From Puccinellia tenuiflora (lineage: Eukaryota; Streptophyta; Magnoliopsida; Poales; Poaceae), in the NCBI GenBank assembly GCA_012064385.1, contig QRDG01000519.1, positions 695,011 through 759,010 on the forward strand: a DNA stretch of 64,000 nt, written 5' to 3'. A model generated the notes under the pieces. The model was not told the origin of the DNA, did no database searches, and was given only the letters and a program-made list of their open reading frames with translations. Of this stretch, positions 23,342 through 34,872 are shown piece after piece (position 1 is the stretch's first letter; every line of letters starts with the position of its first letter). A program made the position numbers and the translations under genes.

Positions 23342-24415
23342 TGTCGGCACAGTGGAAACCAGGGTACCACGGGCCGGCCTGCCAGGGCCCACAAGGTTCT
23401 TCGGGTGATTTTCGCTAAGGACTAGGCTCTCCAAGCCTGGCGAGCCTCGCGAGGGGTTTTTCCTCGCGAGGCATCTTTTCTCCTCGCCGAGGGTTCTCTC
23501 CCTTGGCGAGGGATCGCACCTCGACAAGGCGTCTCCGAGGCCACCCGCAATTCTGCTAAGGACCAAGCCGAAGGGCTCGGCGAGGTTTTTTGCCTCGCGA
23601 GGCTCCTTCCTCGCCGAGCCATCTCTGCCTCTGCGGCAGAGCGCACATGGGCTCTGCGCCATGTGCAGAGTGACGCGCGCGCCTGCGCGCGATGACGACG
23701 ACGCCGCAGTTGCTGTTTCCATGTATAAAGCAGTCAACAAAGCGGCACCAAGCAAAGCGGACAACGAGTATTGCCTCTTTGGTGACTAAGGGAACCGTCT
23801 GCAGCTACGCTCCAAGGACGACGTCACCGTGGGTCACATCCCACCTCAGCAAGCGCCAGCCCACCGTCCGGCTGGCCGGTGGCCTTTTTCAGCTTTGGTG
23901 ACGCCGCTCCCCTGCCGTGGACTGCGTCCACGAGCTTTACCTTTATGGTGGACTCCGCCTTTATCGTGCACCCTGCCTCCTTCCGTGTCGTGATGTGGTA
24001 ACCCTTCCCGCCCAAATGTTTGGGCAGAATAGGTCCAAGACGCCTATACAAGGAGGGGGAGCACGCCCAAGCAAAGGGTTCGATTTTTGGCAGGCATTCT
24101 GGGTTCACAAGTTCATCATCTCGGAGCTCAGGCAAAACCCTAGCCATTGTAGCCACCTCGAGCTCGCCAAGCTCACTCTGTATTAAAACCTCTCCAAGCA
24201 AGTGCAATACAACTTGAAGCAGGACGTAGGGGTTTTACCTCACCTAGAGGGCCCTGAACCTAGGTAATACCGCACGTTCCTCTCTGCAGTGCTTCCCCGC
24301 AGCGATCCAGGCGAGCACCGTCGTCGAGGCACATTGAGGATTGTTTGATTCCGTGTTCAGCTCCTTACTCGATCCTTCGTGAGACACACCCAGTTCCTGG
24401 GGCAGTTCCCCGACA
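23342..24415 (+). repeat. Element C 5' LTR
   Basis: 1074 bp. It contains three perfect CCTCGCGAGG palindromes (23445-23454, 23462-23471, 23593-23602). Relative to the 3' LTR it has an extra block around 23455-23500 and another around 23637-23682. The TATA-like position reads TATACA (24045-24050). Near the end is a segment GAACCTAGGTAA, the counterpart of GAACCTGGGTAA in the other LTR and in element K. Confidence 0.92.
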
Positions 24416-24417
24416 TT

Positions 24418-24436
24418 TGGTGCGCCAGGTAGGGGG
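24418..24436 (+). other. Element C putative primer-binding site
   Basis: TGGTGCGCCAGGTAGGGG two bases after the LTR end. The position is right for a minus-strand primer site; I have not assigned the tRNA. Confidence 0.65.
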
Positions 24437-24466
24437 CTGAGGCGCATCTTCAACCTCGACACCGCC

Positions 24467-26025
24467 ATGGTCGGCCCTTCTCGCGCCGAACGACTCGCTC
24501 GCCGGACGGCTAGTGCTGCCACCGCTCCTCCTGCCGGCAGCCCGCGCGGCCACCCGCGTGGGAGTGCTGCTCCGGAGCGCCACGTCGACCCCGAGCCCCG
24601 CATCGAGCACCCGGAGGACGACGACATCGACCACGCTGAGGACGACCTCGGTGAAGAGGAGGCCTCCTCTTGCACCCGTCGCAGGACTGTGCTGCCTCCT
24701 CGCTGGGCCGCCCTGCGCCCAGCCCGGCGACTGCGCTCATCATGGCGTAGGAGCTGTTGCAGTACCGCCCCACGCCGGAGGCCCAGGAGGCCTGGCTCAA
24801 TCGCGTCTCCGAGCTCATCAGCGCCGCTCGCGCCGCCGCTCCCGCACCGTCTCGCTCGCTGGTCCTCTGTGCCCGCGCAGGGGACGTGGCGCACGGTGCG
24901 CCTCACGCTCCCCTGATTCCTACTCGTCACCCCGCGCCTGCTCCCGCTCCGGCTCCACCGCAGCCTGCTCCTGGGGCTCCTCCTCGCGACAACCGCACCG
25001 CGTCGCACGCGTCGTCGCCGCACGACTGCCAAATCGTGCAGCGAGCCCCAGATGACGCACGCGTGAGCATCGAGCGCAACCAGGATCGCCACAACCGCGC
25101 CGTCCATGACGTCGCCACCGCCGGGCACCACCTCTGCGCCACCCTCGCCAATGGCACGGTCACCTACGGCACGACGGCTGCGTTCACTCGTAGCCTCCGT
25201 CGCGTCGTATGGCCGGTCAAGTTCCGGCCGGACCTTACTCCGCGCTACGATGGCAAGAACAACCCCCTGGAGTTCCTGCAGCTCTACACTCTGGCCATCC
25301 AGGCCGCCGGGGGCGACGACAAGGTCATGGCGAACTGGTTCCCCATGGCCCTCAAGGACTCCGCGTCCTCATGGCTCACCAACCTCCCCGCCGAGTCCAT
25401 CAACACTTGGGAGGACCTCTGCCGGTGCTTCGTCGCCAACTTCAAGGGCACATACGAGCGCGGCCTCACGTACAACGACCTCCGCGCCGTGCATCAGAAG
25501 CCTGGCGAGACCCTCCGCAAGTACATCCAGCGCTTCAGCCAAGTGCGCAACAAAATCCCCAACGCCACCGACGCCCAGGTCATTTCGGCTTTCCAGGCTG
25601 GAGTCACGGATGTGCGGATGCTCGAGAAGCTCGGCATCCACGACAACATCACCACCGTCGTCAAGCTTTTCGACTTGGCGGACAAGTGCGCCAAGGCTGA
25701 GGAGGGCCGCTTGTTCGTCAAGAACGAGCCAGGGGATCCCGCTGAGGGGTCCAAGAAGAAGAAATCCGCCGAGAAATGCAAGACCACTGCGGTCCTCGCG
25801 GCTGAGCCCGACGCCAAGCAGCCTCGCCAAGCTGCCACTCCAGCCGCAGGACCCGAGAAGAAGGACGATCGCCCTTTCTGCATCTACCACAACAGGCACT
25901 CCCACGCCACCGAGGACTGCTACGACCTCAAGAGGCTTTGCGAGGCTCGCGAGGGAAATGATCGGCAGCAGTGCCGCGGAGGCCGCGGCGGCGGCCGCGG
26001 CAGCCGCGGGGGGGCAGCCGCGGGG
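24467..26025 (+). pseudogene. gag: Element C gag remnant
   Basis: Structural capsid/nucleocapsid polyprotein of a gypsy element. A start at 24467 (MVGPSRAERL) opens a frame that shifts near 24700 and meets TAG at 24748-24750. From 24757 an open frame of several hundred codons carries the retrotransposon gag core: WPVKFRPDL, ANWFPMALKDSASSW, then the RCFVANFKGTY and LRKYIQRFSQVRN segments. It ends with a CX3H-type zinc-binding stretch (CIYHNRHSHATEDC). After about 26010 the frame runs into G-rich repeats (GGRGGGRGSRGG) where a homopolymer length change moves the downstream protein to another frame. Confidence 0.88.
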
Positions 26026-26918
26026 GGCGACGTTGGAACAACTACAACGACAACTACCAGCAAAACCCCCAGGCCAACGCCGTCCAACCCGCGAACGACA
26101 ACCTGCCTGCCGAGGCTGACGAGGGCTACCAGGTGCCTCGTGGAGCTGCTTGCATCCTTGGCGGGGCTCAGGCCCCTCGCTCCAATCGCCACTTCAAGCA
26201 ACTCGCTCGCGAGGTCGCGGCAGCCCTTCCTGGAGTTGAGGCCTCCAGGCCCCTCAAGTGGTCCCAGTGCCCCATCACCTTTGACTCCACCGACCACCCC
26301 AAGTCCACCTCAACCGTCGGCACCATCCCGCTGGTCTGCACTCCCACCATCAACAACATCGCCGTCTCTAAGACGCTCATTGATGGGGGTGCCGGCCTCA
26401 ACGTCATCTCTGTCGAGACTTTCGAGAAGCTGCAGGTGCCCTACGAGCGGCTCATGCCCACCAGGCCCTTCTCGGGGGTGACAGAGGGTCTCACCACCCC
26501 TTTGGGGCAGGTGAGGCTCGCCGTCACTTTCGGCACCCAGGCCAACTACCGCACCAAGCTGATCGACTTCGACGTCGCGCACATCGGCCTGCCCTACAAC
26601 GCCATCCTCGGTTATCCCGCCCTCGCCAAGTTCATGGCGGTGACCCACCACGCCTACAACCTCGTCAAGCTCCCTGGCTCGGGTGGCACCATCGTCGTCC
26701 GCGGCGTGGTCTCGGACGCCCTGTACGCTGTGCAAGCGGCCTACAAGGCTGCCACGGTGGCGTCACCCGCTGACGAGGACGAGGAACCCCTCCCGAGGCC
26801 CCCCGCAAAGAAGAAGCAGTTGTTCTCTCAGGAGAAGGCTGCGATGAAGCAAGTGCCTCTCCAGGCAAACGTCTCGGGGGCTAGCGTCACCATCGGCGCC
26901 AACCTGCCTCCCAAATAG
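26026..26918 (+). pseudogene. Element C aspartic protease region
   Basis: Open frame ending with TAG at 26916-26918. It contains the retropepsin-like active-site segment LIDGGAGLNVIS (about 26377-26412) and ILGYPALAKFM downstream, which match protease flap and core patterns in plant gypsy polyproteins. The DGGA variant is common in this plant group. The frame is intact over this domain but is separated from gag by a frame change in a G run and from RT by the TAG at its end. Confidence 0.83.
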
Positions 26919-27790
26919 GAAAGCACGCTCGTCGCCTTCCTCATGGCAAACTCTGACATGTTCGCATGGACACCGTCAGATATGTCCGGAGTACCGAGGG
27001 AGGTGATCGAGCACCACTTAGCCGTGTGTCCAAACGCACGCCCCGTCAAGCAAAAAGCGCGGCGCCAGGCGCCAGAGAAACAAGACTTCATCGTCAAGGA
27101 GGTGGAAAAGCTGAAGAAGGCCAGCATCATCAAGGAAGTGGTCCACCCCACTTGGCTCGCCAACGGTGTGGTCGTCCCCAAGCACACCGGAGGAAGCCGC
27201 CTCTGCATCGACTTCACCGACCTCAACAAGGCCTGCCCAAGGACCCCTATCCCCTCCCGAGGATCGACCAGATCGTGGACTCCACCGCCGAATGCGCGCT
27301 CCTCTGTTTTCTGGATGCCTTCTCTGGTTACCACCAGATCAAGATGGCGAAGGAGGACGAGGAGAAGACAGCATTTCTCACCCCTTGTGGTGTGTTCTGC
27401 TACGGTTGCATGCCCTTCGGCTTGAAGAACGCCGGCGCCACCTTCCAGCGCCTCATGAGGATCACCTTGGGGGCTCAAATGGGGAGGAATGCAGAGGCCT
27501 ACGTCGACGATATCGTGGTCAAGACTCGCGAAGAAAACACGCTCATCCAGGACCTCGAGGAAACCTTTGCCAACCTACGCAAGGCCAACATCAAGCTGAA
27601 CCCTGCCAAGTGCGTCTTCGAGGTCCCTTCAGGCAAGCTCCTCGGGTTCCTGGTATCCCACCGCGGCATCGAGGCCAACCCCGACAAGATCAAGGCCATA
27701 AAGCAGATGCAGCCTCCTCGTCGCCTCAAGGAAATGCAACGCTTGGCGGGATGCATGGCTAGCCTTGGCCGTTTCATCTCCAAGTTCATC
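26919..27790 (+). pseudogene. Element C reverse transcriptase, frameshifted and truncated
   Basis: RNA-dependent DNA polymerase fingers and palm. The N-terminal half (26943-27238) has RLCIDFTDLNKACP. A one-base change near 27235-27238 moves the rest to another frame, which has FLDAFSGYHQIKMA, GCMPFGLKNAGATFQRLM and the catalytic box YVDD (near 27502). The thumb begins (KLNPAKC, GFLVSHRGIEANPDK) and stops at GRFISK, where the sequence jumps into integrase. RNase H and most of integrase are deleted, so this copy cannot be autonomous. Confidence 0.9.
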
Positions 27791-28429
27791 AGCGGCGCCT
27801 TCAAGTCATACTGCGGCAGCCTCGGCGCCCAAATCTGCTACGCCTCGGTGGCGCACCCACGAAGCAACGGGCAAGCCGAGCGAGCCAACACCGAGGTGCT
27901 CAAGGGCCTCAAGACGAGAAGCTTCAACCGCCTCAAGGCTAGCGGCAAGCACTGGATCGATGAGCTCCCCTCGGTGCTCTGGTCCATCCGCACCACGCCA
28001 ACAAAGCCAACTGGTGAGATGCCGTTCTCCCTCGTCTATGGTGCTGAAGCCGTCCTCCCCAGCGAGATCACCCATGGCTCTCCACGAGTCTTGGCTTTCA
28101 AGGAGGCCGAGCTGGACGAACTCCGCAACGACGACCTGCTGCTGCTTGAAGGGCTCCGCCGAAATGCGGCCCTAAGAGCGGCAAGGTACCAGCAAGACCT
28201 CCGTCGCTACCACAGCCGCCACATCCGTCCGCGCACTCTTGAAGCAGGAGACCTTGTCCTGAGGAGAATCCTCTCCAGGGCAGGCCTCCACAAGCTCTCA
28301 CCAATGTGGGAAGGCCCCTACAGAGTCGTGCACATCGCCAGGCCTGGCTCTACGTGGCTCGAGACGGAGGACGGCGTTCCTGTCGCCAACCCCTGGAACA
28401 TCCAGCACCTGCGCAAGTTCTACCCCTGA
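27785..28429 (+). pseudogene. Element C integrase C-terminal remnant
   Basis: Continues in the RT frame after the deletion junction (about 27780-27800). It retains the last part of the catalytic core with the third acidic residue in HPRSNGQAERAN, then VLWSIRTTPTKPTG and FSLVYGAEAVLP, and the C-terminal DNA-binding part (GDLVLRR, SPMWEGPYRV) to a TGA at 28427-28429. The zinc HHCC domain and the first two catalytic aspartates are missing. Confidence 0.9.
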
Positions 28430-29651
28430 TCGCCCTCGGCGAGCAATTTTTTGCATCAAGGGAGAGCCACGCGCCATCATCCTCCACGAGGAAAAACATC
28501 GGGCTCCCCTCTGTACTATACGTTGCCGCGGGCCGTTCGAGAAGACTCCCAAGCCACCAAGCCTCGGCAAGGTAACCTCTTCAGGCACCATGCCTTGGCA
28601 AGGTGGATCCCCATGCCGGTCATGGTGGAACGCAGGCTCCAAGCCACCCCCGCATAGGGGCCCCCTCTGAGCTCTCCCTACATGCGTCGCCACGAGCACG
28701 CCCCCTCGAGAGTCTCAGCCACAGCATGTGGAACCCCATGCCTGACATGGTGGATTTTTTGTGTTTCTGGCCACGCCAGTGTAATGAACATCTGTTTCAG
28801 GTCATTTTGAACCTTTGCGCATCGCGCCAGCATATTTCGTTGCTTCGGTAAGCTGCTATGTTATTGCTGTTTATTCTCGCTCGTATGATCCCTCCTGTGT
28901 ATCTCACGAGCGGGGGCTAGCATGGTGCCATGCCACGGGAGCATCCCGGCAGCGCCTCAAACCCAAGGGATCCGAGCTCTGAACTTGCGGGTCAGCTCTC
29001 ATGCATGTCAACTCCCAAGGAGCTCTGAACTCATGGGTCAGCTCCCGCGTACGTCAACTCACCAAGGATCACCAAAAACCTTGGTGCCTGTTCTCCTCGC
29101 GAGACACACATGAAGGAACCTACGAGCACCATGAGTTATCTAGCTATCTATTGCTTGTGGGTATGCCTATCTGTCCAAGTGCAGGAAACAAGCCTCAGGC
29201 ACCCTCTCCAAGGCAACAACGCCTCGCCAGGGAACCAACACCCTCTCCAAGGCGAAAACGCCTCGTCAAGCTAGTCTAAACACTTGTTTGATTTTCCTCT
29301 CGCTGGTTTTTGCCCCTCGAGTCTCTTTTCTCTCTCCTATGCCTCATGGGCTGCTTGCACGTCGAAGGGGGGCCCCAAGCATCGCGCTTCGAGGAGCTCT
29401 TACTTCTTGAGGCCTCACACACCCCCCGGCCTTGTGGAGCCCTGACTCTCACATACCGAAGCGGCGGTGGTGTAGCGCTAAGAGAGGGTCCTAAGACGTA
29501 GAGCGAAAAAGACATGAAGGGGAAAGACAAAAGCCTCCCGAGGGACGTCCACAAGCACATTCCAATAAGCTTAACGAGTCTTTACAAAGTCTTACAACCA
29601 AAATGACTAAGGTAAAATGTGCCCCATGCACGTCCAGCTACAGGAAGGAGT
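28430..29651 (+). other. Element C spacer between pol and the antisense gene
   Basis: 1.2 kb of non-coding DNA between two convergent genes. CTCTCCAAGGCAACAACGCC and similar strings recur near 29204-29260. No domain is recognised. This is where 3' ends of the sense pol transcript and the antisense transcript would converge. Confidence 0.5.
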
Positions 29652-32600
29652 TTAAGCTGTCGCGCCTCCTGAGGTGCCCGCTCCGTCCACGGCAGCCTCC
29701 GCCTCCAGGGCATCTTCCTCGCCGTCGCCTTCGTCTTCATCGACCAAGACTTGGTCGTATTTCCTGGCGAGCACCTCAGCGGCTTCCCGCGCCTTGCCGC
29801 GGATATCGACCGGCGCCATCACGGCCTCGAGGTCGAGCGAGGGCTGGAGCCTCAGGAGGTTGCTGAAGACGCGGCTGGTGGCGAGGACGAGGAGATCGCG
29901 GCTCTCCTCCACGACGCGCTCGTCGAAGCGCTTCGCGACCTCTTCAAGCTTCTCGAGGAATTGCCCGAAGAAGAGCGTGTACGCGGCCTTGTCGTCGCTC
30001 CCTCCTGAGGAAAAGTGGGGGACCTCGATCCTCATGTCGTCCCCGACGGCGTTCGCGCGGAGCACTTGGTCGTGGAGCATGCGCTGGCGCTGGCGCGTCA
30101 TGGCCCGGCCGTGCTGCGCGGTGTCTCGCGCCTGCTCCGCGAGGTCCGCGGCCGGCCCCACCTACTGCTGGAGGTCGCTCAGGTCCGCCTTCAGGGCGGC
30201 AATCTCCCTCTCCGCGCGAGTCTGCGCCTCCTTGGCGCGCTGGAGGCAGGAGGTCATCTCTTTCTCCTGCTTCTGGAGCCCCTCGACCTGGTGCAGAAGC
30301 TCATTGCGCTTTGTTGTGAAGCGCTCCTCTTGCTTCTTGGCCTTGGCCTTGGCATCGTAGTCGTCGGCGAGGCTTTGGCGGATGCGTTCGACCCTGGCGT
30401 CGGCCTCCTCCTGGACCCTTTTCTGCTTCAGCGCGAAGTCAGCGTTGGCCTTGTCGTGACGCTCCTTGTGGGTGGCCTCGCTCCTGGCCACCGAGTTCTC
30501 CCGCTCCTGCAGCTGCCCCTCGCGGGTGGCCTGGGCCCCCTCCAGCAGATGGACCTGCTCCTCGCGCTGGTCCAGCTCCTTCTCCCGGAGGGAGAGCTCT
30601 TCCTCGCGCCGCTTCAGCTCTGCCTCGCGAGGCGCCAGCTGCCCCTCGCGGGCGTCTAGCAGCTCGCGGAGCTCCTTCAGGCTGGCCCTTGCGACCTCGG
30701 ACTCGGCGGCAAGTTTCTGCTCGGCGGCCGCTAGCTCCTGGTGCTTGGCGTCGGTCTCCGCCTCCAGCGCCTCCCGGGCGGCGTCCAGCTGGTCCATGAC
30801 CTCCGCCGCCTCCCGCTTGACGCTGTCGCGGGTCTCCTTGGTGAAGCGCATCGCCTCTTTGCGCGCCGCTTGGGCCATCGCATCCTGCCGGCGGCACATC
30901 TCCACCCTCTCGTGGAGGAGGGCCCAGGCGTCGGCAAGCTTTGCCCGCTCCTCCTCCCGGGCGCGTTCTTCCTCGGCGTATTGCACCTCCAGCTCGTCAA
31001 GCGCCTGCCGCGCTTGGCCGAAGACAACCCTGCGGCGGGCCGCGCGAGGGCGCGGCTCCTGCAGCGCCAAGGTCCCCGCGTCGTCGCGGGGCGCAGAGGC
31101 CTCGACGCTCGTCGAGGCACCCGGGGCCTCCTGCCTCGGGCTCACGGCCGTTTCTGGTACGGCCTGGGGGCTGGCGCGGGTGCCTCCCTCGCTGCCCAAG
31201 GCAAGAGCCCTCAGGGGGCTGGGCGTCCTCTCACCCCCGGCTCCGCCGTTCGGGGGCTCCAGAGGCGCCTCCACCTCCGGCTCTTCAGGGGCGCTCCCCG
31301 CCCCTTCCGTGGTGGCCGCGTCCGTCGCGGCCTCGGGCGCGTCCGCCCTCCTTGTGGGAGCCTCCTCCACCTCTGGAGGCGGCTCCATGACGATCTCCTC
31401 ATCCACTGCTTCCTCTTCCGCGCGGTGCTCGGCCGCAGGAGGAGTAACAGCCCGAGTTGGCGGAGGCGTCGCCACTTCAATCACCTCCTCCGCGCGGTGC
31501 TCAACCGCGGGGGGAGAAGCAGCCCTAGCTAGAGGCGACATCGCCTCTTCAACCGCCACCACCTCCGTGCGGTGCTCACCCGCGGGAGGAACGGCCACTA
31601 GATGTGGCTCGTCAGCCGCCTGCTGCGGCTCGTCGGCCGCCTGCTGTGGCTCATCGGCCACAGGCGTCTCCTCGGCGGCGCTGGCGGTCTCCCCAAGCTT
31701 GCGGAGACGCCGCCTCTTCGGCGCCGCGGGTACGCTGAAGAAACACAAACAAGCAAAGACCCTTCAGGAGGGGATTCTCAGAAGCAAAATGCTGAAAGAA
31801 AGGAAAGGATCAAAACTTACTCGTCGGCCGCTCTCCACACCCTCTTCTTCCCCTTGGGTGGCTGGAGGGTGCTCGCTCCGGCCTCTTCGAGAGGGCCTCC
31901 TGCACCCTCTTGGGGGCGTCCCTCCCTGCTGAGGCGTTCCTGTCGTGGAGGGCCTTGGTGCGGGGCTCGCGGCGTCCCCCTGTGTCGCTGCTTCTCTCCC
32001 CCTCCGTGGGGCGCTGGGAGCGAACCACGCGGAAGACGTCCTCGTCGCTGCTGGAGGAGATCTCTTGGAGGTCCCCGCCAGGCGGCGCGTTCCTTGAGCC
32101 TGCGTCGCCCCCCGAGGGGTCGGCACCTCTCGAGGCCTCGTCCTCGCCAGAGGGGTTGGCGCCTCTTGAAGCCTCATCCTCGCCAGACTCTTCGTCCTCG
32201 TCCGGCTCCAGCGCGTCGCCCACCTGCTCCTGTTCCGCAGCCCACGGGTTGCTGCGGGACCCGACAAGCCTTGCGGGCCTGATGCCCCATTCATCGAAGA
32301 GGGGCAGGAGCTCACGGGCTTCGCGCACGTTCTCCTCCACGTAGGCGAACAGCGGCAAGGCGTCGTCGTTGCTTGGGGACGGAATGGACGCCGTGGCGAA
32401 GAGGACCTTCATGATCTGCTTCAGCTCGCCTGGGGTAAGGTCGTCGGTGCTGAGGCGCATCCTATCATCCGGGCCAGAATAGGTCCACATCGGCTCTGAA
32501 TGCCACTAGAGAGGAGCAATGCGGCGTGCAACGAAATCCATCGCCACCATCCGGCCGGTGAGCCCGGCCTCGCGGAGCACCAGAATGCGCTCGTACACTG

Positions 32601-33278
32601 CCTCAAGCTTGGGGCCCTCGAAGTCGCCGCTCGCCCAGCGCGCCCACTTCCTCGGGGGCGCCACGGGTACCTCCAGGTGGCGGTTCGACGACTTGGTGCC
32701 AACGAAAAGCCATTTCTGGCGGAACTTCTCCACCTTCTTCATCACTTCGGTGATGGCGTTCTCACCCAGCCACGCGATGGGGATGTAGTCTTCACTTCTG
32801 GCGGCGGTGATGCGGAAGGAGACGCATCCGAACCGCTCGTTCGACGCGGTGCTCCGGAGGGAGTAGAAGCTGCGGAAGAGAGCCACCGAGGGGTGGACAC
32901 CGACGTACGCCTCGCAGAGATAGGCGAAGATGGCAAGAATGAGCACGGAGTTTGGGTGGAGGTGAAGGAGTTGGATCCGGTACGCTTCAAGGATCCCCAT
33001 GAGAAAGCTGGAGAAGGGAGGAACGAGGCCGGCGTAGAGGGTGTGAAGATGGGATAGTACCCCGCGCCGACCTTGCTACTACCAGGCGCTATGCTGGTGG
33101 CGCCGAGCTCATGGGTGTTGGCGGCCACCAGGTGCCGCACGTTGGAAATCGTCGTCGCGCCGACGAGGGACTCTGGCATCGCCCCCTGGGGCGCGGCACC
33201 CCGCGCCGCCGCCGCCGACGTGCCGGCTTGCACCGTGGCCTTCCCCTTCGGGTCAGCTGCTGCTCTCTTGGGTGCCAT
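29652..33278 (-). pseudogene. Element C antisense gene, 'putative gypsy-type transposon' domain plus coiled coil
   Basis: Runs opposite to gag-pol. The start at 33276-33278 (MAPKRAAADPKG) leads into the conserved domain annotated in plants as 'putative gypsy type transposon' (Transposase_28-like): YRIQLLHLHPNSVLILAIFA and CEAYVGVHPSVALFRSFY (about 32990-32870). Next come an acidic Ser/Asp-rich stretch (32300-32000), an apparent GT-AG intron (about 31735-31820), a Pro/Ala/Glu-rich segment and a long Glu/Lys/Arg heptad coiled coil (31000-30165), ending at 29652. Breaks: a frame change near 33025, TAG at 32506-32508 and TAG at 30162-30164. The splice I propose leaves the frames offset by one base, so another small indel or a different splice site is likely. 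Function is unknown; a structural or regulatory role is only a guess. Confidence 0.75.
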
Positions 33279-33559
33279 GGATGCTTGAAGACGAAGACCT
33301 CGCGAGCAATGCGCTCTGGGAAGAAGGAGAATGTTCTGAAGAAGAGGGCGGCGGAGTAATGGGAGAAGTGATGGGCGCAGTCTGCGCGCCAGGCTTTATT
33401 GACCGGTTGCCCCGGACGTGGCGGGCCCCACCGGGTTGCCGTTGAAGCCGAGGAGATCGTGGCCGCGGGCGCAACCGCTGCGCTCCACGTGTCGCGGCCC
33501 TGTCAGGCATCTTTGGCCCCTCGACGCTTCGCCTGCATCCATGGGCCTTGGCGTGCCCA

Positions 33560-33578
33560 TCGCGGGCCCGGGGGCTAC
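33560..33578 (+). other. Element C polypurine end
   Basis: CGCGGGCCCGGGGGCTAC immediately before LTR 2. The GGGGGCTAC end is shared with element K. Confidence 0.6.
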
Positions 33579-34584
33579 TGTCGGCACAGTGGAAACCAGG
33601 GTACCACGGGCAGGCCTGCCAGGGCCCACAAGGTTCTTCGGATGATTTTCGCTAAGGACCAGGCTCTCCAAGCCTGGCGAGCCTCGCGAGGGTTCTCTCC
33701 CTTGGCGAGGGACCACACCTCGACAAGGCGTCTCCGACGCCACCCGCAATTCTGCTAAGGACCAAGCCGAAGGGCTCGGCGAGGCTTTTTGCCTCGCGAG
33801 GCTCCTTCCTCGCGAAGCCATCTCTGCCTCCGCGGCACTGCGCGCGATGACGACGACGCCGCAGTTGTCGTTTGCATGTATAATGCAGTCAACAAAGCGG
33901 CACCAAGCAAAGCGGACAACGAGTATTGCCTCTTTGGTGACAAGGGAACCGTCTGCAGCTACGCTCCAAGGATGACATCACCATGGGTCACATCCCACCT
34001 CAGCAAGCGCCAGCCCACCGTCCGGCTAGCCGGTGGCCTTTTTCAGCTTTGGTGACGCCGCTCCCCTGCCGTGGACCGCGTCCACGAGCTTTACCTTTAT
34101 GGTGGACTTCGCCTTTATCGTGCACTCTGCCTCCATCCGCGTCGTCATGTGGTAACCCTTCCCGCCCAAATGTTTGGGCAGAAGAGGTCCAAAACGCATA
34201 TAAAAGGAGGGGGAGCACGCCCAAGCAAAGGGTTCGATCTTTGGTAGGCACTCTGGGTTCGGGTTCGGAATCTAGAGCTTAGACGAAACCCTAGATCTGA
34301 AGACTAGCAAGTAGCCATTGTTAGCCACCCCGAGCTCGACAAGCTCTCCTTGTACTGTAGACCTCTCCAAGCAGTGCAATACACCATAGCAGGACGTAGG
34401 GGTTTTACCTCCCAAAGAGGGCCCTGAACCTGGGTAAGATCTTGTGTCCATCTCTGCAGTGTGTCCCGCAGCGAGTCCGACGAGCACCGTCGCCAGAGCA
34501 AGTTGAGTGTTGTTTGACTCCGCGTTCAGCCCCTTACACGATACCTTGAGAGACATCCCTAGTTCCTGGGACGGATCTCCGACA
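33579..34584 (+). repeat. Element C 3' LTR
   Basis: 1006 bp with the same ends as the 5' LTR. It has two CCTCGCGAGG palindromes (33682-33691, 33792-33801) instead of three, lacks the two blocks noted for the 5' LTR and has a distinct stretch around 34265-34320. Confidence 0.92.
34199..34205 (+). promoter_or_regulatory. TATA box of LTR C (3' copy)
   Basis: TATAAAA in the context CGCATATAAAAGGAGG. The 5' LTR has TATACAAGGAGG at the same place, a weaker box. Confidence 0.6.
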
Positions 34585-34872
34585 GCCACCTATACCAGTG
34601 TTGGGCCTCATCCTGGGGGATCGAAGGTGGGACGTTCCATAGCATCCATGAGGGAAAAGAAATGGAACATCCCAGAAAATCCCAATAAGAGCAAGGGATA
34701 AAACAAAGGCGTTATTATACAATGGAGAGTTGGGTTACATGGCATACATTACATGATATAATACAAGATACAAGCCATAACCACTACATTATTCTTGCAC
34801 GCGTTTGACTACGCGGTCATCGACTACGATACATGACTAAGATACACGCGCTATCGCTCCTGAGGCTAGCGC
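34585..34872 (-). other. Element D 3' non-coding internal part
   Basis: 288 bases downstream of the orphan frame on the minus strand, A+T-rich and without coding signs. It ends abruptly at the 3' LTR of element C. Confidence 0.6.

Larger units (their letters stand above)
23342..34584 (+). mobile_element. Element C: Ty3/gypsy retrotransposon with antisense gene, recombinant
   Basis: LTRs are 23342-24415 and 33579-34584, both TGTCGGCACAGTGG...CCGACA. Between them are gag, protease, RT and integrase remnants on the plus strand in gypsy order, then a spacer, then a large antisense gene. The primer-site motif TGGTGCGCCAGGTAGGGG and the antisense 'putative gypsy-type transposon' domain place it near the Tat-like, non-chromovirus gypsy elements of grasses. 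The flanking five-mers differ (TCTAG at 23337-23341, GCCAC at 34585-34589) and the LTRs differ by two large indels, so the two halves probably come from different insertions. Confidence 0.9.

Noticed and set aside
24244..25131. 295-codon minus-strand frame opposite gag
   Set aside because: It is a shadow of the G+C-rich gag coding strand; gag motifs are clear on the plus strand and none here.
30466..31932. 488-codon plus-strand frame rich in Ser/Arg/Ala
   Set aside because: Mirror of the antisense coiled-coil gene; composition is explained by the Glu/Ala/Arg codons of the other strand.
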